Shown here: positions 28,274 to 37,649 of the stretch, piece by piece | Layout: the number at the start of each line of letters is the position of its first letter | Position numbering within the stretch: position 1 is the first letter of the stretch | From: Pseudomonas sp. MTM4 | GTDB lineage: Bacteria > Pseudomonadota > Gammaproteobacteria > Pseudomonadales > Pseudomonadaceae | Length of the DNA stretch: 64,000 nt | Direction: 5' to 3' | Assembly (NCBI RefSeq): GCF_019355055.1 | Contig: NZ_CP048411.1 | Coordinates: 3,251,501 to 3,315,500, forward strand | Notes under the pieces: model-generated | The model's input: the letters and a program-made list of their open reading frames with translations, nothing else | What the model was told of the DNA's origin: nothing | Databases searched by the model: none | Program-made: the position numbers and the translations under genes

Positions 28274-29704
28274 TTACGCCGCAGCTATCACGTCACCGTG
28301 GTTTTCCGGCTCGATCAGCGCGCGGTGCAGGGCGGCGATGGCGGCGTCGTAATCCTCCTCGTTGACCACGCACTGCATCTCCACCTGGCGAATCGACTGG
28401 TGGATCGCCTGGATGCTGATGCCGGCACCGGCCAGCGCCGCAACGGTCTTGGCGAGGATGCCTTTGACTTTGAGATCCGAACCGATGGCCGAGACGATGG
28501 CGACGTTGTGCACCGTGACTTCCGCCGCCGGATAGCGCTCCTCGATCAGGTTGGCCGCGCGATTGATCAGCTTGCGCGAGCCGGAGGCGTAGTAGGTGAT
28601 GCTGTTGGCGTCCGAGTCCTTGTTGACGACGTAGAGCTTGAGCTGCTTGAGCAGCTTGGTGATCTCGATGTCGTAGGCCACGTCGCCGAGCATGTCCTGA
28701 TCGAACACCTCGATGCCGAAGACGTCCTTGCGTCCGGCGATGATCTCGACGCAGGGCCGCTCGCTCTTATAGTCCTGGCTGATCAGCGTGCCGGCGTGCT
28801 GCGGCTCGAAGGCATTCTTGATGCGCAGCTCGATGCCGGCGCGGCGCAGGGTCTTGGCGGCGCGCGGATGGATCGCCTCCATGCCGAGATTGGACAGCTG
28901 GTCAGCCACGTCATAGTTGGTGCGGCCGATGGTCACCACCTTGTCGGCGCCGACAAGGTTCGGGTCGGCGGAAGAGAGGTGGAATTCCTTGTGGATGATC
29001 GCCTCGCGCGCGCCGGTGGCGGCGGCGATCTGGGCGAAGGTGATCTCGCTGTAGCCGCGGTCGAAGGTGTTCATCAGGCCTTCGCTGCAATGGGTGTAGC
29101 CGGTGGCGATGACCAGCTCGCGGCTCAGGTCGACGCCTTCGAAGCTCTCGCGCACCATCTCCTCGAAGGGCAACGGCGAGTCGCAGTGCCAGCCGGTCAG
29201 GTCGACCATGCGCCCGTTGATGCCGCGGTGCTTGAGTGCCAGCACGGCGTTGAAGGCGCTGTGCGCTTCGCCCAGCGAGGCGAGCATTTCGCGCACTTTC
29301 ATCAGGTGTTCGCCGAGTTGGAAGTGGCCGTAAGCGCACAGACGCTGCAGGCTGCTCATGCATTCGCGGGCATCGTCGATGCGCGAGTTGATGAACTGGT
29401 CGGCGGCGTGGCGCTCGAAGTCGCCGAGGAACAGCTCGGCGTTCTTCTCCAGCATGCGCTGGCGAACGCTCTGTAGCGCATCGAGCCAGGCGCCTTCATT
29501 CTGAGCGTCGGCGAAGCGCTGGTAGACGCCCGGCTCGCCGGTTTTCTTATGCTCCAGCAACAGATTGGTCATGCCGCTGTAGGCCGAAACGACGAAGACC
29601 CGCTGGTACAGCTGGGTGCCTTCACGCTGGCCAATAAAAATGTTGTCGAGTAGCTCGTCGAAGCGGCTCATGGAGGTGCCGCCGATCTTTTCTACGGTAT
29701 GCAT
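28274..29704 (-). CDS. ask: Ectoine-linked aspartokinase
   Basis: A 476-residue aspartokinase with an N-terminal kinase domain (HTVEKIGGTSMSRFDE, VVSAYSGMTNLLLEHKK) and two C-terminal ACT domains (about 330-470). The opening motif KIGGTSMS and large insert around 100-200 are those of the Ask_Ect subgroup, found in ectoine operons and thought to escape feedback inhibition by lysine and threonine. It phosphorylates aspartate, the first step toward aspartate semialdehyde and ectoine. It is the last gene after ectD, 99 bases downstream, with a hairpin in the gap. Confidence 0.9.
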   Translation of the reverse strand: MHTVEKIGGTSMSRFDELLDNIFIGQREGTQLYQRVFVVSAYSGMTNLLLEHKKTGEPGVYQRFADAQNEGAWLDALQSVRQRMLEKNAELFLGDFERHAADQFINSRIDDARECMSSLQRLCAYGHFQLGEHLMKVREMLASLGEAHSAFNAVLALKHRGINGRMVDLTGWHCDSPLPFEEMVRESFEGVDLSRELVIATGYTHCSEGLMNTFDRGYSEITFAQIAAATGAREAIIHKEFHLSSADPNLVGADKVVTIGRTNYDVADQLSNLGMEAIHPRAAKTLRRAGIELRIKNAFEPQHAGTLISQDYKSERPCVEIIAGRKDVFGIEVFDQDMLGDVAYDIEITKLLKQLKLYVVNKDSDANSITYYASGSRKLINRAANLIEERYPAAEVTVHNVAIVSAIGSDLKVKGILAKTVAALAGAGISIQAIHQSIRQVEMQCVVNEEDYDAAIAALHRALIEPENHGDVIAAA

Positions 29705-29767
29705 CGATTCAACGTCCCGTCTTGGGGTGAATTTTCATCCCTGGGCCGGCTTTGCAGGCCAAGCGGA

Positions 29768-29795
29768 AACCATCCCCGTGCTGACGGGAATGGTT
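29768..29795. other. Hairpin between ectD and ask
   Basis: Twelve-base arms AACCATCCCCGT and ACGGGAATGGTT, with one mismatch and a four-base loop, lie in the ectD-ask gap. There is no T-run. It may reduce or stabilise the downstream ask message relative to ectABCD. Confidence 0.4.
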
Positions 29796-29803
29796 CATAA
29801 AGG

Positions 29804-30721
29804 TCAGAGATAGCGTTGTGGCTGGATCTGCAGCGGCGTGAAATCCTCACGCTCGGCAACGAAGTCGGGGCGTGGTGCAAGCCCGCAGAACGGCGCCTGG
29901 GCAGCATTATCCACATGGTTGTAGACATAGAACAGATTGCTGCGCGCGCTGGGTGTGATGTTGCTGTTCGAACCGTGCATGGTGTTGCAGTCGAAGAACA
30001 GCGCACTGCCCGCCGGGCCGGTGGCGGTGTCGATGCCATGCTGCTCGGCCAGCCGGGTGAGGCTGTCGTGATCCGGTACGCCGAACTCCTGCTTGCGCAG
30101 GGACTTTTCGTAGTGGTTTTCCGGCGTCGTGCCCACGCAGCGGACGAAGTGCTTGTGCGAACCGGGGACCAGCATCAGCGGGCCGTTATGCGGCTCGTTG
30201 TCGGTCAGCAGGATCGAGCAGCTGAGGGTGCGCATGCGCGGCAGGCCGTCCTCGGTGTGCCAGGTTTCGAAATCCGAATGCCAGTAGAACTCCTTGCCGG
30301 TGAAGCCGGGCTTGAAGTTCATCCGCGACTGGTGGACATAGATGTTGCCGCCGAGAATGAAGCGGGCGATCCCGGCGGTCCGCTCGTCGGCAGCGATTCG
30401 GGCAAACAGCGCGTTGTCTTTATGAATGGCGAACACCGAGCGGATCGCACCGCTGTCGGGTTCCTTGATGGTCTTGCCGGATTCGGCAACGGCCGGATCC
30501 TGGCGCATGCGCTCGAGTTCGTCGCGGAAAAACGCGACTTCCTCGGCGCTGAAGAGATTGGGGATGACCAGATAACCGTCACGCTCGAAGCGTTCGATCA
30601 ACTCGGCCGGGACCGGCGCATTGGCCATGTCGTTACGGTAGACGACCGGGTCCAGCCGTTCTTGCCAGCTGGGCTGATCCTCCTGGCGCGAGGGATACAG
30701 GTCAGCTTGCGAGGTGCTCAT
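29804..30721 (-). CDS. ectD: Ectoine hydroxylase EctD
   Basis: A 305-residue non-haem iron, 2-oxoglutarate-dependent dioxygenase that converts ectoine to 5-hydroxyectoine. The iron-binding HxD...H triad is seen as His-Ser-Asp in FYWHSDFETWH and a distal His in NTMHGSNSN; the consensus region around these is the EctD signature. The start at 30721 has AAGGAGGAAG in front; the reading frame extends to 30850 but only through a repeat element. It follows ectC after a 145-base spacer that carries a BIME-like repeat. Confidence 0.93.
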   Translation of the reverse strand: MSTSQADLYPSRQEDQPSWQERLDPVVYRNDMANAPVPAELIERFERDGYLVIPNLFSAEEVAFFRDELERMRQDPAVAESGKTIKEPDSGAIRSVFAIHKDNALFARIAADERTAGIARFILGGNIYVHQSRMNFKPGFTGKEFYWHSDFETWHTEDGLPRMRTLSCSILLTDNEPHNGPLMLVPGSHKHFVRCVGTTPENHYEKSLRKQEFGVPDHDSLTRLAEQHGIDTATGPAGSALFFDCNTMHGSNSNITPSARSNLFYVYNHVDNAAQAPFCGLAPRPDFVAEREDFTPLQIQPQRYL

Positions 30722-30790
30722 GTCTTCCTCCTTCGTTCCGCGATTACTTGTTATGGTCGCGGTAAATTGCGGTGGACAATGCGGCGCAGT

Positions 30791-30860
30791 CGTAGGGCGG
30801 GTGCAGCCGCCAATCAATGCCGGCGGGAAACTCCGTGCTGGCGAGTGCACCCGTACTACG
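30791..30860. repeat. Diverged BIME-like repeat between ectC and ectD
   Basis: Arms at 30791-30805 and 30846-30860 are inverted and match at 13 of 15 bases. The left arm with its extension (CGTAGGGCGGGTGCAGCC) resembles the repeat unit at 23-45. It lies within the ectoine operon. Confidence 0.55.
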
Positions 30861-30867
30861 GTTCACG

Positions 30868-31266
30868 TTAGACGACGGTTTCGGCCTCCAGCGGATAGAC
30901 ACCGCTGTCGTCATGAACTTCCTTGCCGTTAAGCGGCGGGTTGAAGACGCAGGCCATCTTCATGTCCTCGCTGCCGCCGCGCAGCAGGTGCTCGTCGTGC
31001 TTGTCGAGGATGTACAAGGTGCCGGCCTCGATCTTGTAGATCTTGCCGTCGGCAACGGTCTCGATCTCGCCGTTGCCGCTGATGCAGTACACCGATTCCA
31101 GATGGTTCTGGTAGTGAATGTGCGTCTCGGTGTTGGCGAAGATGGTGGTGATGTGAAAGGAGAAGCCCATCTTGTCGTCCTTGAGCAGCATGCGGGTGCT
31201 GTCCCAGGTTTCGGTGACAATTTTGCGGTTGGACTGCTCGCATTCGGCAAGAGTACGTACGATCAT
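30868..31266 (-). CDS. ectC: L-ectoine synthase EctC
   Basis: A 132-residue cupin that cyclises N-gamma-acetyl-diaminobutyrate to ectoine. It opens [19 protein letters not shown], and has the family segments [21 protein letters not shown] and [14 protein letters not shown]. The start at 31266 is the canonical one and lies 11 bases after ectB; the longer open frame to 31392 runs back into ectB. It is the third gene of ectABCD. Confidence 0.95.
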   Translation of the reverse strand: MIVRTLAECEQSNRKIVTETWDSTRMLLKDDKMGFSFHITTIFANTETHIHYQNHLESVYCISGNGEIETVADGKIYKIEAGTLYILDKHDEHLLRGGSEDMKMACVFNPPLNGKEVHDDSGVYPLEAETVV

Positions 31267-31277
31267 TTTTTCAATCC

Positions 31278-32555
31278 TCAAGAAGCAGCTTGATTGGTGT
31301 CCTGGTCGGACATCACGGCGGCAAAAGCCTTGTCCAGAATGCTCATGGCCTTGTCGATCTGCTCTTCGCTGATCACCAGCGGGCAGAGGCACTTGACCAC
31401 TTCGCTGTGGGCGCCGCTGGTCTCGATCACCAGACCGTTCTCGAAGGCATGGCGGCAGACCGCGGCGGCGGTGTCGCCATCCGGGCAGCTGATGCCGATC
31501 ATCATTCCGCGGCCTTTGACGAACAGCGAATCCGGGCCATAGCGGCGGACGATCTTGTGCATGCCATCGGCGATGCGCTTGCCCTTGGCCTGAACACTTT
31601 TAGCGAACTCGTCGTCCTGCCAGAAATGTTCCAGGGCGGCGGCTGCGGTGACGAAGGCGTGGTTGTTGCCGCGGAAAGTGCCGTTGTGCTCGCCGGGGTT
31701 CCACTGGTCCAGCTCCTTGCGCAGCAGCACCATGGCGAACGGCAGGCCGAAGCCCGACAGTGACTTGGAGAGGGTGATCATGTCCGGCTTGATGCCCATT
31801 TCTTCGAAGCTGAAGAAGCTGCCGGTGCGGCCGCAGCCAGCCTGGATATCGTCGATGATCAGCAGCATCTCGTGCTTGCGGCAGAGTTTTTCCAGCTTGC
31901 GCACCCATTCGGCGGACGCGGCGTTCAGACCGCCTTCACCCTGTACCACTTCGACGATCACCGCGGCGGGCTTGTCGATGCCGCTGGACGGGTCGGTGAG
32001 CAGCTTGTCCATCATGCCGATGGTGTTGACCTTGTCGCCGAAGTAATTGGCGTAAGGCATGCGGCTGACGTCGGTCAGCGGTACGCCAGCGGCGCCGCGG
32101 TGATGCTTGTTGCCGGTCGCCGCCAGGGCGCCGATGCTGCAGCCGTGGAAGCCATTGGTGAAGCTGATGACGTTGTTACGACCGGTCACCTTGCGCGCCA
32201 GCTTCAACGCGGCTTCAACTGCGTTAGTACCGGTCGGTCCGGTGAACTGCATGACGTAGTCCATGTTGCGCGGCTTGAGAATCAGGCGACTGAAGGTCTC
32301 GAGGAAACGCTCCTTGGCATCGGAGTACATGTCCAGGCCATGAGTGATGCCGTCGTCGCTGATGTAGTCGAGCAGCGCCTGCTTGAGCACCGGATGGTTG
32401 TGGCCGTAGTTGAGCGTGCCGGCACCCGCGAGAAAGTCGATGTAGGACTTGCCGTCGCGGGTGATCAGCTCGGCGCCACGCGCCTGTTTGAAGACCACGG
32501 GAAAGGATCGGCAGTAGCTGCGAACGCCGGATTCGTGCAGTTCGAAAGTTTTCAT
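31278..32555 (-). CDS. ectB: Diaminobutyrate--2-oxoglutarate aminotransferase EctB
   Basis: A 425-residue class III PLP aminotransferase that makes L-2,4-diaminobutyrate from aspartate semialdehyde, using glutamate as amino donor. Seen motifs include [15 protein letters not shown], the Asp-containing [15 protein letters not shown], and the PLP lysine in [17 protein letters not shown]. Length is typical. Its start overlaps the ectA stop (ATGA), indicating coupling. Confidence 0.95.
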   Translation of the reverse strand: MKTFELHESGVRSYCRSFPVVFKQARGAELITRDGKSYIDFLAGAGTLNYGHNHPVLKQALLDYISDDGITHGLDMYSDAKERFLETFSRLILKPRNMDYVMQFTGPTGTNAVEAALKLARKVTGRNNVISFTNGFHGCSIGALAATGNKHHRGAAGVPLTDVSRMPYANYFGDKVNTIGMMDKLLTDPSSGIDKPAAVIVEVVQGEGGLNAASAEWVRKLEKLCRKHEMLLIIDDIQAGCGRTGSFFSFEEMGIKPDMITLSKSLSGFGLPFAMVLLRKELDQWNPGEHNGTFRGNNHAFVTAAAALEHFWQDDEFAKSVQAKGKRIADGMHKIVRRYGPDSLFVKGRGMMIGISCPDGDTAAAVCRHAFENGLVIETSGAHSEVVKCLCPLVISEEQIDKAMSILDKAFAAVMSDQDTNQAAS

Positions 32556-33085
32556 GCGTTTTCCTCTAATTCTTCTTCTGAATGGGGTGCGGCGAACGGA
32601 CCGGCGCGGTAGAGCACTTCATCTTCGTGCTTGCCGGCGAAATGTTCAGCGCGGGCGAACAAGGTGCGGGTGCTGTAGTCGGCTCCGAGCTTGGCGAAAG
32701 CCTTTTTGAACAGCGCCCGTGATGCCCCGTTGTCCGGCGAGATGGTGGTTTCCAGATAGCGCACGTCCTGTTCTCTGGCGACCCGTGCGATCAGGGCCAT
32801 CAGCATGCGCAGAGCCAGACCTTGGCCGCGCATCGACGCGTCAACCGCGACCTGCCAGACGAACAATGTGTCCGGGCGGGAAGGCGGGCGGTAACCAGAA
32901 ATGAAACCTACCAATCGGCCATCCGCATCGGCGGCGGCAATGGAGGTATCGGCGAAATCGGAGCATTGCAGCAGGTTGCAGTACACCGAATTGGTGTCCA
33001 GAGGTTGGCAGCGCGCTACCAGCTCATGGAGGGGATAACCGTCGCCGTCGGTGGGGCGACGGAGCGTTACGGTAGGAACACTCAA
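32552..33085 (-). CDS. ectA: L-2,4-diaminobutyrate acetyltransferase EctA
   Basis: A 177-residue GNAT acetyltransferase that transfers acetyl from acetyl-CoA to the gamma-amino group of diaminobutyrate. The family opening LRRPTDGDGYPLHELVARCQPLDTNS (in part) and the acetyl-CoA loop VDASMRGQGLALRML are present. The start codon is TTG at 33085, with AAAGG about nine bases upstream; no ATG or GTG in a better place exists. It is the first gene of the operon, and the region in front is AT-rich with a promoter-like sequence. Confidence 0.93.
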   Translation of the reverse strand: MSVPTVTLRRPTDGDGYPLHELVARCQPLDTNSVYCNLLQCSDFADTSIAAADADGRLVGFISGYRPPSRPDTLFVWQVAVDASMRGQGLALRMLMALIARVAREQDVRYLETTISPDNGASRALFKKAFAKLGADYSTRTLFARAEHFAGKHEDEVLYRAGPFAAPHSEEELEENA

Positions 33086-33123
33086 AACAAGACCTTTGGG
33101 GTTGCTGATTGAAATCCTTTATT

Positions 33124-33153
33124 AGAATAAACACATCAAAAAATTAATCTCAA
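33124..33153 (-). promoter_or_regulatory. Candidate ectA promoter
   Basis: On the minus strand TTGAGA (33153-33148) and TATTCT (33129-33124) are separated by 18 bases, about 40 bases before the TTG start. The surrounding 50 bases are strikingly AT-rich for this genome, as in many osmotically induced ectoine promoters. An overlapping TAATAA offers an alternative -10. Confidence 0.45.
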
Positions 33154-33266
33154 CCCAAGTCGCCGATCATGGGTAGCGGATCGCCGCTGATATCTCCGAA
33201 GTTCGTGTTTTATCGCGAAAGTTGAATTAGCCGGTGGCAGCTTGGAATTCGCTTTGATCCGAGTTG

Positions 33267-33284
33267 AATATCTTGCTGGATATT
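33267..33284. repeat. Short hairpin, copy 1
   Basis: AATATC-TTGCTG-GATATT is a six-base-pair inverted repeat whose loop and right arm are shared with the copy 236 bases away. Confidence 0.45.
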
Positions 33285-33519
33285 GGCGGGACCAGCCGCG
33301 AAGAAATAGGCCGATTCAGAGGCCTGGATTACGACTGTATTCAGAGACCATGCGCCGCCGTCGAAGGCTCCGGTGAAACCCTCATGGGGCGGGGCTTGAG
33401 GCGGATTCCGGTTGTGCGGATCCGGCAACGGATCGCGGCCGCTTTTCACGGCGGTTGAATTAACCGAGCTTGCGCTGGCAACTAGGGAAAATGAGGTGGC
33501 AGAACTAAGGGTCGAGCCG

Positions 33520-33542
33520 CCGATATCGTTGCTGGATATCGG
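33520..33542. repeat. Short hairpin, copy 2
   Basis: CCGATATC and GATATCGG form a perfect eight-base-pair stem around GTTGCTG. It shares loop and arm sequence with the hairpin at 33267-33284. Confidence 0.5.
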
Positions 33543-33739
33543 CGATCCGTTTCCAGGAAGATGGCGACTTCATCGCATTGATGAATTTTTTGTGGTCGCC
33601 CGACTGAGCGGCGATGAATACGAACTTAATCCTTAGTTCTCGAGCGCCTGATGCGTTAGTTGCCATTACTTGTGCGAACCGCTCTGTCCCAATGGCTGAA
33701 ATGAACATCGGTGTGTCGAAAATCGCGCCGTTCGGCAGC

Positions 33740-35182
<1,443 letters not shown>

Positions 35183-35235
35183 AGCGTCGCTCCTAGCTAG
35201 AAGGTGAACTCAATAGGTGGGCGATGCTGCAGGCC

Positions 35236-35252
35236 TTGTAGTATAACTACAA
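35236..35252. promoter_or_regulatory. HexR-type operator palindrome
   Basis: TTGTAGTATAACTACAA is a perfect 17-base palindrome. It fits the TTGT-N-ACAA pattern reported for HexR sites and lies between divergent zwf and the HexR-like gene, so it could control both. Confidence 0.75.
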
Positions 35253-35341
35253 GCCCACTACAGCCAGCCGGCAAGGTAGCTGCGAGCGCATCGTTGCGTT
35301 TGACCTTCCTTGTCCGGTATTGATCATAGCGAGTCCGGAAC

Positions 35342-36208
35342 GTGAACCTGCTGCAACACATCGCCCAATCGAGAAGTTCGCTGCGCAAGTCGGAGCTCAA
35401 GGTGGCCGACCATGTACTGCTCGATCCGGCTGCGGTGATGCACAGCTCCATGGCGGATCTGGCTCATGCAGTGGGCGTCAGCGAGCCGACCATCGTGCGC
35501 TTCTGTCGCGCCATCGGTTGCCTCGGCTTTCAGGATCTCAAGCTCAAACTGGCGCAGAGTCTCGCCGCTGGCGCCAGCTTCGGCCAGTTCGCCATCAGCG
35601 AGAACGATTCGGTCACCGACTTCGCGCTGAAGATTTTCGACACCACCCTGCATACCCTGATGGACGTGCGCGAACGCCTCGACTCCGACGCGCTGGAGCG
35701 TGCCGTGGCCGCCATGGCCAAGGCCGAACGGGTGGAGTTCTACGGATTCGGCGCGTCCGGTGCGGTCGCGACCGATGCCCAGCACAAATTCTTCCGCCTG
35801 CTGCTCAGCGCGGCGGCGTATTCCGATCCGCATATGCAGGCGATGTCGGCGGTCACGCTGAAGCCCACCGACGTGGCTATCTGCATTTCCCAGTCGGGAC
35901 GCTCCAAGGATTTGCTGATCACCGCCAATGTGGTGCGCGAGTCCGGCGCCACGCTGATCACCCTCTGCCCGAGCCAGACGCCGCTGGCGGAGCTGGCGAC
36001 CATCAACCTGGCCATCGATGTCCAGGAAGACACCGAAATCTATACGCCGCTGACCTCGCGCATCGCCCATCTGGTGGTGATCGACGTGCTGGCGATGGGC
36101 GTTGCCATGGCGCGCGGGCCGAGCTTGGTTAACCACCTCAAGAGCGTAAAGCGCAGCCTGCGCAGCTTGCGCCTGTCACCCAAGTCGGTGAAGCCGCACG
36201 AAGATTGA
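35342..36208 (+). CDS. hexR: HexR-like RpiR-family transcriptional regulator
   Basis: A 288-residue repressor. It has an N-terminal RpiR helix-turn-helix (about 1-77, with SMADLAHAVGVSEPTIVRFCRAIG as the recognition helix region) and a C-terminal SIS sugar-phosphate-binding domain (about 120-260, GFGASGAVATDAQHKF and ISQSGRSKDLL). HexR represses zwf, edd, gap and related genes and is released by 2-keto-3-deoxy-6-phosphogluconate. The start is GTG at 35342. It is divergent from zwf across the operator. Pseudomonads may carry a second HexR paralogue, so the exact name is provisional. Confidence 0.85.
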   Translation: MNLLQHIAQSRSSLRKSELKVADHVLLDPAAVMHSSMADLAHAVGVSEPTIVRFCRAIGCLGFQDLKLKLAQSLAAGASFGQFAISENDSVTDFALKIFDTTLHTLMDVRERLDSDALERAVAAMAKAERVEFYGFGASGAVATDAQHKFFRLLLSAAAYSDPHMQAMSAVTLKPTDVAICISQSGRSKDLLITANVVRESGATLITLCPSQTPLAELATINLAIDVQEDTEIYTPLTSRIAHLVVIDVLAMGVAMARGPSLVNHLKSVKRSLRSLRLSPKSVKPHED

Positions 36209-36296
36209 TCGTCTTCGAAACGTCATCGACCTGACCTCATAGCGTCACCCATAGCTCCGATGCTGAACCTCCCAGTACCTTTCTCGGGAGAACCCC

Positions 36297-36512
36297 ATGT
36301 CTCAGCACCGTGAAACCTACGTCAACCTCGATGCCCGTGCCCGCCGCAAGCTGCAGGACGAGCGCCGCATGTATTTCCGTCGCGCCATTGAAAGCTACGA
36401 TGAGCAGCGCCAATTGCATGCGCAGCTGATGGAGTTCCCCGATCTGCTGATGGTCAGCCCGTTGCTGGAGGCTGGGGCGGAACGCCGGCAAAACGCGTCG
36501 CCAATGCGCTGA
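36297..36512 (+). CDS. Small hypothetical protein, 71 residues
   Basis: A highly charged 71-residue protein, rich in Arg, Gln and Glu, beginning MSQHRETYVNLDARARRKLQDE, with a predicted helical middle and no signal peptide or membrane segment. GGGAG is six bases before the ATG. Its last 20 codons overlap antisense with the end of the LysR gene. I do not recognise a family. Good ribosome-binding site and pseudomonad-like codon use support it being real, but the overlap leaves some doubt. Confidence 0.6.
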   Translation: MSQHRETYVNLDARARRKLQDERRMYFRRAIESYDEQRQLHAQLMEFPDLLMVSPLLEAGAERRQNASPMR

Positions 36513-37416
36513 TCTGCGCACGTTCTTCACGGATGAAGGCGAGGAAAGCCTGGGCGACCGGGCTGAGCCGCTTTGCCCTCGGGTGTACCACGCACCAGCT
36601 GCGGTACAGCGGCAGTTCCTGAACCGGCAGTTCGCGTAGCAGACCGTGCGTCAGTTCAAGGTGCACGGCGTGGCGCGGCATCAGCGCCACGCCAAGTCCA
36701 GCCACTACGCTTTCGCGCAGCGCATCCAGCGAGGCGACTTGAATCGTCTGGGCAAAATGCGCGCGCTTTTGGCGCAGATAGTCCTCGCCTGCCTTGCGCG
36801 TACCCGATCCCGGTTCGCGTACGAGCAGCGGGTAGGCGGTCAGGTCCTGCAGGGTCAGCTCGGCCGCCTGGCTCAGCGGATGATCGGCTGGCGCGACGGC
36901 GACGATCGGGTTATTCAGAAACGGCAGGAATTCCAGATCCATGTCGGTCGGGACCTGGGAAATGATCAACAGATCGTCGCGGCTGATCGACAACCGCTTC
37001 ACCGCCTGCGCATGGTTGACCACGACCAGCTCCAGATTGACTTCCGGATGTTGCCGCTTGAAGGCGGCGAACAGGTGCGGGGTGATGTACTTGGCGCTCG
37101 ATTCCACGGCAAGGTTCAGCTGCCCGTGTAGCGAGCCCTGCAAATCCGAGAGCTGCATGTCCAGACTGTCCAGGCGGCCGAAAATGTCGGTGCTGGCGCG
37201 CTGCAGCGCTTCGGCCGCCGGGGTGAGATGGAGCTTTTTACCCAGGTATTCGAATAGCGGCTGGCCAATCAGGTCTTCGAGTTGGCGGATCTGCAAGCTC
37301 ACCGCTGGCTGCGTCAGGGCCATCTCCTCGGCCGCTCGGCTGTACGAACGGCTTTCGCACACCGCCCGGAATAGCTGAAGCTGGCGCAGTGTTATGCGCA
37401 TCATGGTTTTTCGCAT
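36454..37416 (-). CDS. pycR: LysR-family regulator, probable pyruvate carboxylase regulator
   Basis: A 320-residue LysR-type regulator. The N-terminal winged helix-turn-helix is at about 6-65 (LRQLQLFRAVCESRSYSRAAEEMALTQPAVS in part), followed by a substrate-binding domain (about 95-300). It is divergent from pycA and likely acts on it; the pycR name follows the same gene order in P. aeruginosa as I recall it. The start at 37416 gives MRKTMMRITLRQ; the downstream ATG at 37401 is possible, and the frame to 37500 is too long. A 16-base palindrome lies 90 bases upstream. Confidence 0.82.
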   Translation of the reverse strand: MRKTMMRITLRQLQLFRAVCESRSYSRAAEEMALTQPAVSLQIRQLEDLIGQPLFEYLGKKLHLTPAAEALQRASTDIFGRLDSLDMQLSDLQGSLHGQLNLAVESSAKYITPHLFAAFKRQHPEVNLELVVVNHAQAVKRLSISRDDLLIISQVPTDMDLEFLPFLNNPIVAVAPADHPLSQAAELTLQDLTAYPLLVREPGSGTRKAGEDYLRQKRAHFAQTIQVASLDALRESVVAGLGVALMPRHAVHLELTHGLLRELPVQELPLYRSWCVVHPRAKRLSPVAQAFLAFIREERAQISALATRFAGVPPQPPATG

Positions 37417-37503
37417 ATTTCGCCGCTCTTGCTTGTTTTTGTACCTTCGATCACGACAACTGACCCCGCCGAGGCCGCGATCTAGCGCGCTAAAACGCAA
37501 GCT

Positions 37504-37519
37504 ATAAGTAATTACTTAT
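37504..37519. promoter_or_regulatory. Palindromic candidate LysR-type operator
   Basis: ATAAGTAATTACTTAT is a perfect 16-base palindrome in the divergent pycR-pycA intergenic region, with the T...A geometry of LysR-regulator sites. An AT-rich block follows toward pycA. Confidence 0.6.
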
Positions 37520-37649
37520 TCAACGTCAAACAATTATTTATTTTCGGTAATCATGCCGGTGGGCGTAGGGTTTAAACGCTTGCATTGAGTGCAAGCGCCA
37601 CACGGCCCCACGAGGTGGCCGCCTGCTAATCGACCGAGGGAATGACAGC

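Larger units (their letters stand above)
33154..33739. other. Non-coding stretch with degenerate repeats between zwf and ectA
   Basis: About 590 bases with no convincing gene. Two partly matching segments recur: GTTGAATTA at 33221-33229 and 33455-33463, GGTGGCAG at 33233-33240 and 33495-33502, and a hairpin with the same TTGCTGGATAT core at 33267-33284 and 33520-33542. Short open frames here overlap the repeats and match no family I know. It looks like a decayed duplicated element or gene remnant. Confidence 0.5.

Noticed and set aside
33154-33739. Integron attC site
   Set aside because: GTTGAAT words fit half of the core consensus, but no matching inverse core or cassette structure is found.
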